From contig JAJPJB010000052.1 in the NCBI GenBank assembly GCA_021324465.1, forward strand, positions 1 to 44,211: a stretch of 44,211 nucleotides of DNA, written 5' to 3'. Both the position numbers and the translations under genes were made by a program. The notes beneath the pieces are model-generated. The model saw only the letters and a program-made list of their open reading frames with translations, was not told the DNA's origin and ran no database searches. The first letter of the stretch is position 1, and each line of letters opens with the position of its first letter. Source of the DNA: Hyphomicrobiaceae bacterium (GTDB lineage: Bacteria; Pseudomonadota; Alphaproteobacteria; Rhizobiales; Xanthobacteraceae). Of the stretch, positions 1-8,760 are shown piece by piece.

Positions 1-114
1 AGCCCGACCATGCTCGACGATCTGCGCGGCATGTTCCGCGACCTCGGCTTCGCCGAAGGTAGTCACAGCGAGCCGGGACATTTCGTGATCGAGAGGGCGT
101 TTGTCGAGCGCTGA
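1..114 (+). CDS. C-terminal end of an unidentified protein (partial)
   Basis: The frame is open from the first base and ends at TGA 112-114, giving 37 residues that finish ...GHFVIERAFVER. The codons are rich in third-position G/C, like the rest of the window, so this is very probably the 3' end of a real gene whose body lies to the left. The remaining residues are too few to name a family. It is convergent with the minus-strand kinase that follows. Confidence 0.6.
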   Translation, partial: SPTMLDDLRGMFRDLGFAEGSHSEPGHFVIERAFVER

Positions 115-316
115 TGCGCGCAGCCGCAGATTGCAAGGCCCTAATCGGCTTTGGATGTGGACGATTGGGGTGGAAACTACAGGCGCATCTGTACTGCAGC
201 GACCAATAGATCTGGATGGGGCGCGATGACAACCCGCTGCGCCCAGGTTGTGAACGGCATTCCCAAGCGCTTTCGAGCGCCACTGAGACATCGTGGGTGC
301 ATTCCCGCGGTTGAGA
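115..316. other. Intergenic space between convergent genes
   Basis: About 200 bases separate the stop of the partial gene from the stop of the minus-strand kinase. Short open frames cross it but none has a ribosome-binding site or a recognisable product. I see no strong terminator hairpin. Confidence 0.5.
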
Positions 317-1537
317 TCAGTCTGCTATCGGGAACCTCAGAACGAACTCTGTCCCGGGATCCCTGCGGAGTACTTGCAGATCGCCCTGCAACTGTTGTGT
401 GAATGCATTCACAAGGCGCATTCCCAGTCGCCGAGCCGATTTCAGATCAAACGTCGACGGCAGACCGACGCCCTCATCGCGCACCGATAGGGCCGCCTGG
501 CCATTTGAGGCACAGGACAAGGTCACCCAAACCCTGCATGGCTGTTCATTGTATGCATATTTGGCGGCGTTGGTGATCAGCTCATTGACCAGAAGAACGG
601 CAGGAATTGCGCGATCCGTCCGAATAACAACGCCCTGTTCGACCGTGACATCAACCCTGCATCCAGGCATGGAGTCTTCGATCGCCTTGCAAACATCAGC
701 CAAATAAGCACCGAGATCGAGTGTGCCGATCTTGTCGCTTCGGTATAACTGTTGGTGTGCGCGAGCGATCGCAGCTATACGACCTGCCGCGTGGTGGAGC
801 TCGCGTTTGACCTCATCGCTTTCGGATGCCGATGCGTGCAGCTGCAACATGGAAGCTACGATTTGAAGGCTATTGTTGACTCGGTGATTGACCTCTTTGC
901 TCAGCAATTGCTGTCGCTCGAGTGCTTCGCGAAGAGTTGCCTCGGCCCGTTGGCGCTCTATTGCCATGCCAAGAAGGTTCGCTACGCCGCGAAGAAATAC
1001 GATGTCGCTTTCGCTAAACTCGTCTTCTGACCGGCTATCGACCTCCAGTACGCCAAATACCGTATTTTCTCCCTCCAGAATTACATTCATAGCGCGTCGG
1101 ATGCCGTATTGGACAAGCAATTCGGGAGTTCGAAAGCGCTCTTCGATGTCCAAATGATTGGAGATTACGGCGCTGTTAGTGCGCAACGCATAACCGGCCG
1201 GCGAGGCCGTGTCGGCGCCGATGGTCGCGGTTCCAACGACACCTGGCCCCCATCCAACTCCTGCGCACACCAAAAAGCGGTTTTGCTCGGGAAGATATTT
1301 CAAGATTTTCACGAACTCCGCTTCCAGGCCCTCGGCGACCAACCGTGTCGCCTTATCCAGCAGTTCCGGCAAGGGAACTCCCTTAAGGGCAATTATCCCA
1401 AAGTCCGCCAGGAGCTTCTGCTGTCGTACTTTGAGCTTGAGCTTCTCGGGGGTCAGCTCAGGTTCTGTGCCATCAGGAGGCGTCTCCTCGACTGTGAATT
1501 CAGACGACTTCGGATCATAGGTTACCACGGAGACCAT
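317..1537 (-). CDS. GAF-domain sensor histidine kinase, HisKA_2 type
   Basis: 406 residues with no transmembrane segment or signal peptide, so a cytosolic sensor kinase. A GAF domain spans roughly residues 41-195 and probably binds a small ligand or cofactor. It is followed by a short helical linker and a HisKA_2-type dimerisation box, EVNHRVNNSLQ, with H218 as the predicted phospho-acceptor. The C-terminal ATPase domain shows the N-box (LLVNELITNAAKYA) and a DEGVGLP G-box. HisKA_2 and the related HWE kinases commonly signal to PhyR-like or stand-alone receivers in alphaproteobacteria; no partner lies next to it, so the target is unknown. The start is the ATG complementary to CAT 1535-1537. 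Confidence 0.88.
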   Translation of the reverse strand: MVSVVTYDPKSSEFTVEETPPDGTEPELTPEKLKLKVRQQKLLADFGIIALKGVPLPELLDKATRLVAEGLEAEFVKILKYLPEQNRFLVCAGVGWGPGVVGTATIGADTASPAGYALRTNSAVISNHLDIEERFRTPELLVQYGIRRAMNVILEGENTVFGVLEVDSRSEDEFSESDIVFLRGVANLLGMAIERQRAEATLREALERQQLLSKEVNHRVNNSLQIVASMLQLHASASESDEVKRELHHAAGRIAAIARAHQQLYRSDKIGTLDLGAYLADVCKAIEDSMPGCRVDVTVEQGVVIRTDRAIPAVLLVNELITNAAKYAYNEQPCRVWVTLSCASNGQAALSVRDEGVGLPSTFDLKSARRLGMRLVNAFTQQLQGDLQVLRRDPGTEFVLRFPIAD

Positions 1538-1812
1538 TTACTGCCTTTTGTGTTCGCGAACGCCGGATATGCATTCGCCAAACCTTCGCCCCCCTGCGTG
1601 CAAAACGCAACTCTTTGCAATGCTCTTTTTACGCCGTGTGCGGGCCGTTTTGCCGCCGCAAACGCAGCGCCGGTGCCGCGCGGGGGTACCAGGGACCTGG
1701 GCCTGGCAGGAACAACGCCCCTTCCGCTCGTCGAGTCTCCGACATATAGGCCGCCGCCGAGCCGGAAACTTGCCCGCCTTGCCGCAGGTGACCGACGTCC
1801 CGGCCTCGCCGA
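1538..1812. other. Intergenic region upstream of the GAF kinase
   Basis: About 275 bases between the L,D-transpeptidase stop and the kinase start, both on the minus strand. It must carry the kinase promoter, but I cannot point to a convincing -35/-10 pair. A 92-codon minus-strand frame crosses it; its Arg/Cys-rich translation looks non-coding. Confidence 0.4.
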
Positions 1813-2940
1813 TCATCGGAATGTCAGTTGTGGCTCGTGCGAAAGCGAGGTGGGCTTTAATCCGAGCCGGCCGCCGAAAAATCTGCTTGTCAGAGAACCA
1901 TCGTTATCGACCCAGGGAATGGGTGGCATTTGCGGCAACTGCGAGCCGGTCGGCGGCAGCACGATTGCAAGCGGTATGATACGGCCGGGATAGCGTGCGA
2001 GAAAGACTTTGTTCATGCCGCCGTCGAGCCCGCTGTAAATCGGCGCGACCGGCGCGTCGTCCTTGACCAATTGCGCATATTCGGCCTCGTCGGCGCGTTG
2101 CTTCGCGAGCGCGGCCCGCGCGATCCTCGGATTGACGACAAAAGCGGGGCAATTGCCGGTCGGATCGAATACGAGAGGTTGTGACGAATTCGGCGGCGGG
2201 TATCCATCGAACACATAATGGCGATTACATACATCCACCTTGGGCTCGAGATGCGTCGCTTCGAAATGATCGTTGCCGACCTTCAGCATCATCCAGAAGG
2301 GCAGGTGCGGACTATTCCGATGCCGCGCCAAATTCGCCGGCGTCAGGCGGAACGGATAGGCTTGGACCTGGAATGACGGTTGACCGCCGGCGAACGATTC
2401 GCGTGCCAGCGCGTAAATCTCGGCGATCTGCTCGTCGGTCATGGCATAGCAGCCGCTGGACCAGCAGCTGCCGTGGATCATGAGAAAGCTGCCGTCGCGG
2501 CCGTTTGCTTTGTCGAAGCTGTTGGGAAAGCCGGTATTGATGGCAAGATAGAATTCGGAATTCGGATTCAGCAGTGCGGGCGTGATTGTGTAGAAACCCT
2601 CGGGCGCCTGACGGTCGCCCTCATGCATCTTGGGCCCAAGGTCGCCCGACCACCGACAGATCGGATAAGTCTTGAGAAGCTGGAAATGGCCGCTTGCGTC
2701 CTGCTTCCAGAGTTCAAGCTCCGCTTCCTCCTTGAACACGCGCAGCAGGATGCGTGAATATCTGGGCATGTTCCTTTGGCGCAGCTGCGCGAGCAGCTCC
2801 GGCGACAGCGCCGGCGCCGATTTTGTCGGCAATTGATTGGCTGGCAGCGGATCGCCCTTTCTGCCGAGGCACGGCGTCAAGGCGCAGCCAAGAGCAGCCG
2901 CCGAAAGCACGAGCGCGCGGACCACTGTGGCGCCGATCAA
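1813..2940 (-). CDS. Exported L,D-transpeptidase (YkuD fold, YafK-like)
   Basis: 375 residues. A hydrophobic N-terminal segment (about residues 6-25) marks export to the periplasm. The catalytic L,D-transpeptidase signature HGSCWSSGCYAM is present, with H156 and nucleophile C164, preceded by YkuD-type features (PEGFYTITP, INTGFPNSFDK). YafK-type enzymes act on 3-3 cross-links or on the attachment of proteins to meso-diaminopimelate in peptidoglycan. The start is taken as TTG (complement of CAA 2938-2940) because GGGGGA sits 7 bases upstream; GTG at residue 6 is an alternative. The long C-terminal part beyond about residue 250 is variable in this family. It lies 133 bases downstream of murQ on the same strand, which fits a cell-wall theme. 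Confidence 0.85.
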   Translation of the reverse strand: MIGATVVRALVLSAAALGCALTPCLGRKGDPLPANQLPTKSAPALSPELLAQLRQRNMPRYSRILLRVFKEEAELELWKQDASGHFQLLKTYPICRWSGDLGPKMHEGDRQAPEGFYTITPALLNPNSEFYLAINTGFPNSFDKANGRDGSFLMIHGSCWSSGCYAMTDEQIAEIYALARESFAGGQPSFQVQAYPFRLTPANLARHRNSPHLPFWMMLKVGNDHFEATHLEPKVDVCNRHYVFDGYPPPNSSQPLVFDPTGNCPAFVVNPRIARAALAKQRADEAEYAQLVKDDAPVAPIYSGLDGGMNKVFLARYPGRIIPLAIVLPPTGSQLPQMPPIPWVDNDGSLTSRFFGGRLGLKPTSLSHEPQLTFR

Positions 2941-3073
2941 TGCTCTATCCCCCGACCGTAGGACCTTTCACATCCTATCCTATATCTGCAGCCGGGGGCC
3001 CCTCACCTTTGCCTCGTTCCAGATGCCCGCTTGCGAGCCATAGCCCGTCGGCGAATGCGCAAGGACCCGGCGC

Positions 3074-3979
3074 TCACTGCGGCGCGATCTCGGTCTGCGT
3101 GTCGGCAAGCTCCAGCGCCGCGCGCAGATTGCCGCCGGCCTGGTCGAGTAGCGCCGCGGCGCGTTCTTTGCTGCAGCCGTGCAGAAGCAGCATTGCCACT
3201 TTGATGTTCTGATCGGCGCGCTGCAGCGCGTCCTGAACATCTTCGCCGCTGCGGCCGCTGATCTTGCGCAGGATCGTCTCGCTGCGCATGACGAGCTTGG
3301 CGTTGATCGCCTGCACATCCACCATCAGGCCCTGATGCACGCGGCCGAGCCGGATCATGGTCAGCGTTGAAAGCAGATTGAGCGCGACGCGCTGCGCCGT
3401 GCCCGCCTTCATGCGCGTGGAGCCGGCAATCGGCTCGGCGCCGGTATCAAGCCAGATCGGATAGTCGGATTGCGTAAGAAGCGGCGTCGACTGATTGTTG
3501 GCAATGCCGATGGTGACAGCGCCGCGCTCCTTGGCGCCGCGCAGACAGGCGAGCGTGAACGGTGTCGTGCCGCTCGCCGCAACCGCAATCAGCACATCGG
3601 CCGATCCGATTGCGTGCTGTTGCACCAGGCGCGCCGCTTGTCCGATCTCGTCTTCGGCGCCTTCGGCCGAGCGCAACAGCGCCTCTTTGCCGCCGGCCAT
3701 CAGGAGGAGCAGGCGTTGCGGCGGCCAGTTGAAGGTCGGGATCAGTTCCGCGCCGTCCTGAACCGCCAACCGGCCCGACGTTCCGGCTCCCGCATAGACC
3801 AGCCGGCCGTCTTGGCGCAGGCGCGATTCGATCGCCGCCGCGGCGCGTTCGATCGCGCCCAGTGCCGGTCGCACCGCGGCGACGGCGGCCATCTGGCCCT
3901 CGATCAAAGCTTCCAGGATATCGCCCGGTTCCCAGAGATCGATATCGGAATAGCGTGGACTGGCGCGTTCGGTCTCCAT
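3074..3979 (-). CDS. murQ: N-acetylmuramic acid 6-phosphate etherase
   Basis: 301 residues, normal length for MurQ, a cytosolic enzyme that cleaves the lactyl ether of MurNAc-6-phosphate to give GlcNAc-6-phosphate and D-lactate during cell-wall recycling. The N-terminal SIS-domain motif GAGTSGRLAVQDGAE is clear. E78 aligns with the catalytic glutamate of the family (E. coli has ASECPPTFG at this point; here it is GAELIPTFNW). EPIAGSTRMKAGTAQRVALN, the MurQ/GckR family signature, is also present, and the C-terminus has the three-helix domain. It is transcribed divergently from the kinase-deaminase-nagA set, whose products would take GlcNAc-6-phosphate on to fructose-6-phosphate. Confidence 0.95.
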   Translation of the reverse strand: METERASPRYSDIDLWEPGDILEALIEGQMAAVAAVRPALGAIERAAAAIESRLRQDGRLVYAGAGTSGRLAVQDGAELIPTFNWPPQRLLLLMAGGKEALLRSAEGAEDEIGQAARLVQQHAIGSADVLIAVAASGTTPFTLACLRGAKERGAVTIGIANNQSTPLLTQSDYPIWLDTGAEPIAGSTRMKAGTAQRVALNLLSTLTMIRLGRVHQGLMVDVQAINAKLVMRSETILRKISGRSGEDVQDALQRADQNIKVAMLLLHGCSKERAAALLDQAGGNLRAALELADTQTEIAPQ

Positions 3980-3988
3980 GACCCTGTC

Positions 3989-4006
3989 CTGCAGACAATT
4001 CTGCAG
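3989..4006. promoter_or_regulatory. Palindrome in the murQ / sugar-kinase divergent region
   Basis: CTGCAGA (3989-3995), a CAAT spacer and TCTGCAG (4000-4006) form a perfect 7-base inverted repeat beginning 10 bases before the murQ start. It could be an operator for the divergent amino-sugar genes, or a small RNA hairpin in the murQ leader. No regulator gene is encoded beside it, so any binding protein would be encoded elsewhere. Confidence 0.4.
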
Positions 4007-4096
4007 CCAAGACTCAACGCCCCTCGCAGCCCGGCCATATTGCCATTATTTTGTTGTTGCAGCGAGATAGATCAATGCTTTCGGAGACAATCCGCG

Positions 4097-4987
4097 GTGG
4101 ATCAGGATCTCCTGCTTCTGGGAGTCGACGGCGGCGGCACCAATTGCCGCGCGCGCCTGTCCGCCATGTCCGGCACCGTGCTGGCGGATGCCGTTACCGG
4201 ACCGGCCAATCTGCGGCTTGGGCTTGAGCAGAGTTTTTCGTCGGTCATGGAAGCGGCGGCGCGATGCCTGACGCGTGCGGGAATGGGCGGGCGCGATTTC
4301 GCGCGCGTGGTCGCTTGTTTGGCGCTCGCCGGTGCCAGCGAGCCGAGCTATGCCGCCGCGGCCAAGGCCTATAAACACCCGTTTCACCGCGCCGTGATCA
4401 CGACTGACGCGCATGCGGCTTGCGTCGGCGCGCACGGCGATCGGGACGGCGGCATCATTGTCGCCGGCACCGGCTCGGTCGGCTGGGCGCTGGTCAACGG
4501 CGAGACCCATCGCGTGGGCGGCTGGGGACTGCCGCTCTCCGACGAGGGCAGCGGCGCCTGGCTCGGCAGCGAATTGCTCCGCCTGATCCTGTGGGCCCAT
4601 GATGGACGCGCTTCATGGACGCCGCTGCTGCGCAGCGCGTTTGCCGATTTCGGCGAGGATCCGCACGCGATTTTGCAATGGCTCGCGCAAGCGCGGCCCG
4701 GCGATCTCGGCGCCTTTGCGCCAAGGATCGTCGGTTTTGCCAATGAGGGCGATCAGGCCGGCGTCGAGCTCATGTCACTTGCCGCCAAAAATATCGACGC
4801 GATTGCGGCGCGCCTGATCAGTATCGGCGCGGATCGGCTGTCGCTGGTCGGCGGACTCGGCCCTTCGCTGCGGCCCTGGCTGTCGAGCGCCACGCAGCCG
4901 CATCTGGTGGAGCCCGAAGGCGATGCCCTGAGCGGGGCGCTGGCGCTGGCGCGCAAGGCGGCGCAAAGGCTGACGCGGGCTGCCTGA
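4097..4987 (+). CDS. BadF/BadG-family sugar kinase, probable N-acetylglucosamine kinase
   Basis: 296 residues from GTG 4097, chosen because GGAGA (4083-4087) lies 9 bases upstream and the protein then begins directly with the ATPase phosphate-1 motif LLGVDGGGTNCRARL. The open frame runs back to 3470, but that part overlaps murQ in antisense and is not credible. The second nucleotide-binding motif IIVAGTGSVGWAL and GWGLPLSDEGSGAWLG are typical of ROK-unrelated GlcNAc kinases of the BadF/BadG/BcrA/BcrD ATPase family. The likely reaction is ATP-dependent phosphorylation of GlcNAc (possibly glucosamine or MurNAc) at C6. Its stop shares one base with the start of the next gene (TGATG), implying translational coupling. 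Confidence 0.85.
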   Translation: MDQDLLLLGVDGGGTNCRARLSAMSGTVLADAVTGPANLRLGLEQSFSSVMEAAARCLTRAGMGGRDFARVVACLALAGASEPSYAAAAKAYKHPFHRAVITTDAHAACVGAHGDRDGGIIVAGTGSVGWALVNGETHRVGGWGLPLSDEGSGAWLGSELLRLILWAHDGRASWTPLLRSAFADFGEDPHAILQWLAQARPGDLGAFAPRIVGFANEGDQAGVELMSLAAKNIDAIAARLISIGADRLSLVGGLGPSLRPWLSSATQPHLVEPEGDALSGALALARKAAQRLTRAA

Positions 4988-6018
4988 TGGCCTCGGTCGC
5001 AGCGGGCATGCAAGAGGAATTGCAAGGATCACCGGAGGCGGTGCGCCGGCAGGCTTCGCTGCTGGCCGAGCCGATCGGCGCCCTGACCAAGCGTCTGCTC
5101 GTGCGTCGGCCGACCGTCATCGTGACTTGCGCCAGGGGCAGCTCCTCGCATGCCGGCAAATTCGCCAAGCATTTGTTTGAACGCCATCTCGGCATTCCGG
5201 TCGCCGCGGCCGCTCCCAGCATCGCCACCCAGTACCGCCGGGCTCTCGAGCTCGACGGCCAGCTATTCTTGAGCATTTCGCAGTCCGGCCGCAGCGACGA
5301 TCTGATCGAGACGACCATCATGGCGCGCAAGGCCGGCGCGCTCACCGCAGCGCTTGTCAACGATACCGAAAGCCCGCTTGCGCGTGCCGCCGAACTGGTT
5401 CTGCCGCTCTGCGCCGGGCCGGAGCTGAGCGTCGCGGCGACCAAGAGCTTCATCGCTTCGCTCGCCGCGCTGCTGCGCTTTGCCGCCGCGTGGACGGATG
5501 ATGCCGGGCTTGGCAAAGCCTGCGCGCGTCTGCCGGATCGCCTCGCGGCGGCCGCCGCGCTCGATTGGAGCGCCGCGCTGCGCCCGCTCGCCGCCGCAAA
5601 CAGCGTCGTGACCATCGGGCGCGGACCGACTTTTGCGATCGCCTGCGAAGCGGCGCTGAAGCTGAAAGAGACATGTGAGCTGCATGCCGAAGCGTTCAGT
5701 GCCGCCGAATTTCGCCACGGGCCCATTGCGCTGGTCGAGCCGACCTATCCGGTTCTGCTGTTCAATCCGAACGACGCGGCGGCGGCGGGTTTCCCGGATC
5801 TTGCCGATGATCTGCGGCGGATCGGCGGCTGCGTTTTGACGACGGAGCCGGCGGCGAAGGGAAGCGCTTCGCTGCCGACGCTTGCCGCCGATCATCCAGA
5901 TGCCGATGCGATCTGTCTCATTCGGTCATTTTATGGGCTCCTGGTAAGGCTCGCCGAGCGCCGCGGCACCGATGTCGACCGGCCGCGGCATCTGAAAAAG
6001 GTGACCCGCACCCGATGA
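4987..6018 (+). CDS. Double SIS-domain glucosamine-6-phosphate deaminase-like protein
   Basis: 343 residues with two SIS domains, resembling the isomerase half of GlmS and the NagB-II/AgaS group. Visible motifs are TCARGSSSHAGKFAKHLFE and SISQSGRSDDLIET in the first domain, GRGPTFAIACEAALKLKE in the second, and then HAEAFSAAEFRHGP, which includes the Glu/His region of GlmS-like enzymes. There is no glutaminase domain, so it cannot be a full GlmS. Placed between a GlcNAc kinase and nagA, the best assignment is the NagB-II type deaminase that turns GlcN-6-phosphate into fructose-6-phosphate and ammonia. It overlaps the upstream gene by one base and the downstream gene by four (ATGA). Confidence 0.87.
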   Translation: MASVAAGMQEELQGSPEAVRRQASLLAEPIGALTKRLLVRRPTVIVTCARGSSSHAGKFAKHLFERHLGIPVAAAAPSIATQYRRALELDGQLFLSISQSGRSDDLIETTIMARKAGALTAALVNDTESPLARAAELVLPLCAGPELSVAATKSFIASLAALLRFAAAWTDDAGLGKACARLPDRLAAAAALDWSAALRPLAAANSVVTIGRGPTFAIACEAALKLKETCELHAEAFSAAEFRHGPIALVEPTYPVLLFNPNDAAAAGFPDLADDLRRIGGCVLTTEPAAKGSASLPTLAADHPDADAICLIRSFYGLLVRLAERRGTDVDRPRHLKKVTRTR

Positions 6019-7163
6019 GCGAGATCGAGCACGCGGTTGCCGCACGAAGGCTGTTTGACGGCGAAATTCTGCACGACTGCGCCGCAGCGATCATCCGCGG
6101 CGAGCGGATCATCGATGTCGTATCCCGCAATCGGATTCCGTCGTCGTTGTCCGTTCACGCGCTGTCGGACAGTCTCTGGCTCGCGCCGGGCTTCATCGAC
6201 ATCCAGGTCAATGGCGGCGGTGACGTCCTGTTCAATGATGCGCCGACGCCGGAAACCATCCGCGCCATTGCGCAGGCGCATCGCCGCTTCGGCACGACGG
6301 GCCTGTTGCCGACGCTGATCAGCGACAGCCCGGCCAAAATGCAACGGGCCATTGCTGCGGTCGAGCACGCCGCGGCGACAGAGCCGGCGATCCTCGGCAT
6401 TCATCTGGAAGGTCCGTTCCTGTCGCCGCAAAAGGCCGGAGTGCATGATCCGCGCATGCTCAGACGGCCGACGAAAGATGACATCGCGCTGATCACGACC
6501 AAGCGCAGAAGCGCGACGCTGGTAACGCTCGCGCCCGAGCGGGTGGATGCGGACGTCATCGCCGCGCTTACCCGCGCCGGCATCCGTGTGGCGCTCGGCC
6601 ATTCCATGGCGACTTATGACGAGACCGTCGCGGCCATGGCGGAGGGGCTCGATGGCTTCACCCATCTGTTCAATGCCATGCGCCCGCTCGAGTCGCGCGA
6701 ACCCGGACCGATCGCCGCCGCGCTGGAATCGCAGGACGCTTGGTACGGCCTGATCGTCGATGGCATTCACGTCGCGCCGGCCATGTTGCGGCTTGCATTG
6801 CGCGGCTTGGGCCGTCCCATCCTGGTGACCGACGCCATGCCGCCAGTCGGCGGCGCGCGGGACACGTTCAGCCTCAACGGCGCAACGGTTACGGTGCGCG
6901 ACGGCCGCTGCGCGCGCGGCGACGGTACGCTTGCCGGAGCCTTTCTCGACATGGCGAGCGCAGTCCGCAATTGCGTGCGCCTGCTTGACGTGCCGCTCAC
7001 CGCCGCGCTGCGGTTTGCCTCGACGCATCCCGCTCAATTTCTCGGCCTCGGCGACAGGCTCGGCAGGCTGCTGCCGGGTTACCGCGCCGACATGATTGCG
7101 CTCGACCCGGGGCGCACGGAAGTTGCAGCGAGCTGGATTGCCGGGGTTGCTCAACACGCCTGA
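6015..7163 (+). CDS. nagA: N-acetylglucosamine-6-phosphate deacetylase
   Basis: 382 residues, standard NagA length, amidohydrolase superfamily. Landmarks are the metal-site region GFIDIQVNGGGD, GIHLEGPFLSPQKAGVHD with its metal-ligand glutamate, LGHSMATYDE, the substrate-binding stretch GFTHLFNAMRPLESREPG, and the catalytic aspartate in VTDAMPPVGG. It hydrolyses GlcNAc-6-phosphate to GlcN-6-phosphate plus acetate in the cytosol. It is the third gene of a translationally coupled set (ATGA overlap at 6015-6018) with the kinase and the SIS deaminase, and is probably cotranscribed with the acyl-CoA synthetase that begins 52 bases after its stop. Confidence 0.95.
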   Translation: MSEIEHAVAARRLFDGEILHDCAAAIIRGERIIDVVSRNRIPSSLSVHALSDSLWLAPGFIDIQVNGGGDVLFNDAPTPETIRAIAQAHRRFGTTGLLPTLISDSPAKMQRAIAAVEHAAATEPAILGIHLEGPFLSPQKAGVHDPRMLRRPTKDDIALITTKRRSATLVTLAPERVDADVIAALTRAGIRVALGHSMATYDETVAAMAEGLDGFTHLFNAMRPLESREPGPIAAALESQDAWYGLIVDGIHVAPAMLRLALRGLGRPILVTDAMPPVGGARDTFSLNGATVTVRDGRCARGDGTLAGAFLDMASAVRNCVRLLDVPLTAALRFASTHPAQFLGLGDRLGRLLPGYRADMIALDPGRTEVAASWIAGVAQHA

Positions 7164-7215
7164 TTGCGCGTGTTATGCTGACGCGGCTCTGTTTGCGAAA
7201 ACCCCGGGGACGGTC

Positions 7216-8760
7216 GTGAATTTGGCGCTGTGGCTTCTGCGAGCCGGTCAGTCTTTTCCGGATGCGCCTGCCGTCGGGCGCGGCGAGCGGATCCTCTACA
7301 GCTACGGCCAATTCGCCGAACGGGTCGCCCGCCTCGCCGGCAGCCTGCGCGGGCGGCTCGGCTTGGCGCCGGGCGACCGCGTCATGCTCGCGGCAAAGAA
7401 TTCGCCGGATTATCTCGACTTGCTCTATGCGATCTGGCACGCGGGCCTGGTTGCGGTCCCGGCCAATGCCAAATTGCACGGCGCGGAGCTCGGCTACATT
7501 CTTGACCATTCCGGCGCGCGCGTTTGCTTTGCCTCCGAGGGGCTTGATGCGCAGATCGCCTCGCACATGCCCAAAGGCGCCGAGCAGCTGATCACCGTCG
7601 GCAGTCATTATTATAGGCAGCTGCTGGCTGCCGATGCGCTTGCGATCGAGCCGCGCGCGGGCGATGATCTCGCCTGGCTGTTCTATACGTCGGGCACCAC
7701 CGGTCGGCCCAAGGGCGCGATGCTCACCCACCGCGTGCTCTCGGTCATGAGCCACGCCTATGCCGCTGAAGTCGATGCGATTGCACCGGGCGATCCGATC
7801 CTGCATGCCGCGCCGTTGAGTCACGGTTCGGGCCTGTATGTTGTGCCGCATGTGATGCGGGCAGGGGTGAATGTGGTGCCCGAGTCCGGTGCTTTCGCTC
7901 CGGATGAGATTTTCCATCTATTCCGCGCCTGGCCGCGCAGCTCGATGTTTGCCGCGCCGACCATGGTCAAGCGGCTGGTCGACCATCCCGGTGATTGCGA
8001 TCCGAGCAAGCTGCGCACCATCGTCTGGGGCGGCGCACCGATGTATGTCGAAGACACGATCAAGGCGCTCGATCGTTTCGGTCCGCGGCTCGCGCAGATT
8101 TATGGACAGGGAGAAAGCCCGATGACGATCACCACGCTCTCGCGCGCCGAGATCGGCGAGCGCGATCATCCGCGCTGGCGCGAGCGGCTGGCGACAGCCG
8201 GCCGTCCATTCGCCTGCGTTGACGTCATGATTGCAGACGCGCAAGACCGTGCCGCTCCGCGCGGCGAAGTCGGCGAAATTCTCTGCCGCGGCGACAGTGT
8301 GATGCCAGGCTATTGGCGCAATCCCGATGCAACGGCGGCGGCACTGCGCGGCGGTTGGCTGCATACCGGGGATCTCGGCGCCTTCGATGCGGAGGGCTAT
8401 CTCTCGCTGAAAGATCGCTCCAAGGATCTCATCATTTCCGGCGGCTCAAACATCTATCCGCGCGAGGTCGAAGAAGTGCTGCTCAAGCATCCCGCGGTGC
8501 GCGAGACCGCAGTGATCGGGCGCCCGGATCGTGAATGGGGCGAAATGGTCGTCGCCTTCGTGGTCGGCGATGTCGATGCAAGCGCGCTCGATGCGCTATG
8601 CCTTGCGCATATCGCGCGCTTCAAACGGCCAAAAGACTACGTTTTTCTCGACGCGCTGCCGAAGAACAATTACGGTAAAATTCTCAAGACGGAGCTGCGC
8701 GCGCTGGATGCCGAGCGAGCGCGAGAGCGATCGGGCGGTGCCGCGAAAAAATCGGCTTAG
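7216..8760 (+). CDS. AMP-dependent acyl-CoA synthetase / ligase
   Basis: 514 residues of the ANL adenylating superfamily. The P-loop-like motif LFYTSGTTGRPKGAMLTH, the A-site region IYGQGESPMTITTLS, the hinge region LHTGDLGAFDAEGYLSLKDR with the ribose-binding Asp, and the C-terminal catalytic lysine region PKNNYGKILKTELR are all intact. It activates a carboxylic acid to acyl-AMP and then acyl-CoA; the chain length cannot be read from sequence. The start is GTG 7216 with GGGGA just upstream; the frame extends 40 codons further into nagA but lacks a better site. The position after nagA may be incidental, or may serve acetate or lactate-derived acyl use. Confidence 0.85.
   Translation: MNLALWLLRAGQSFPDAPAVGRGERILYSYGQFAERVARLAGSLRGRLGLAPGDRVMLAAKNSPDYLDLLYAIWHAGLVAVPANAKLHGAELGYILDHSGARVCFASEGLDAQIASHMPKGAEQLITVGSHYYRQLLAADALAIEPRAGDDLAWLFYTSGTTGRPKGAMLTHRVLSVMSHAYAAEVDAIAPGDPILHAAPLSHGSGLYVVPHVMRAGVNVVPESGAFAPDEIFHLFRAWPRSSMFAAPTMVKRLVDHPGDCDPSKLRTIVWGGAPMYVEDTIKALDRFGPRLAQIYGQGESPMTITTLSRAEIGERDHPRWRERLATAGRPFACVDVMIADAQDRAAPRGEVGEILCRGDSVMPGYWRNPDATAAALRGGWLHTGDLGAFDAEGYLSLKDRSKDLIISGGSNIYPREVEEVLLKHPAVRETAVIGRPDREWGEMVVAFVVGDVDASALDALCLAHIARFKRPKDYVFLDALPKNNYGKILKTELRALDAERARERSGGAAKKSA

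Noticed and set aside
1538-1816. 92-codon minus-strand frame between the transpeptidase and the kinase
   Set aside because: Arg/Cys-rich translation without start signals or domains.
3470-4096. N-terminal extension of the sugar kinase
   Set aside because: It overlaps murQ in antisense; the GTG at 4097 has a ribosome site and starts at the conserved ATPase motif.
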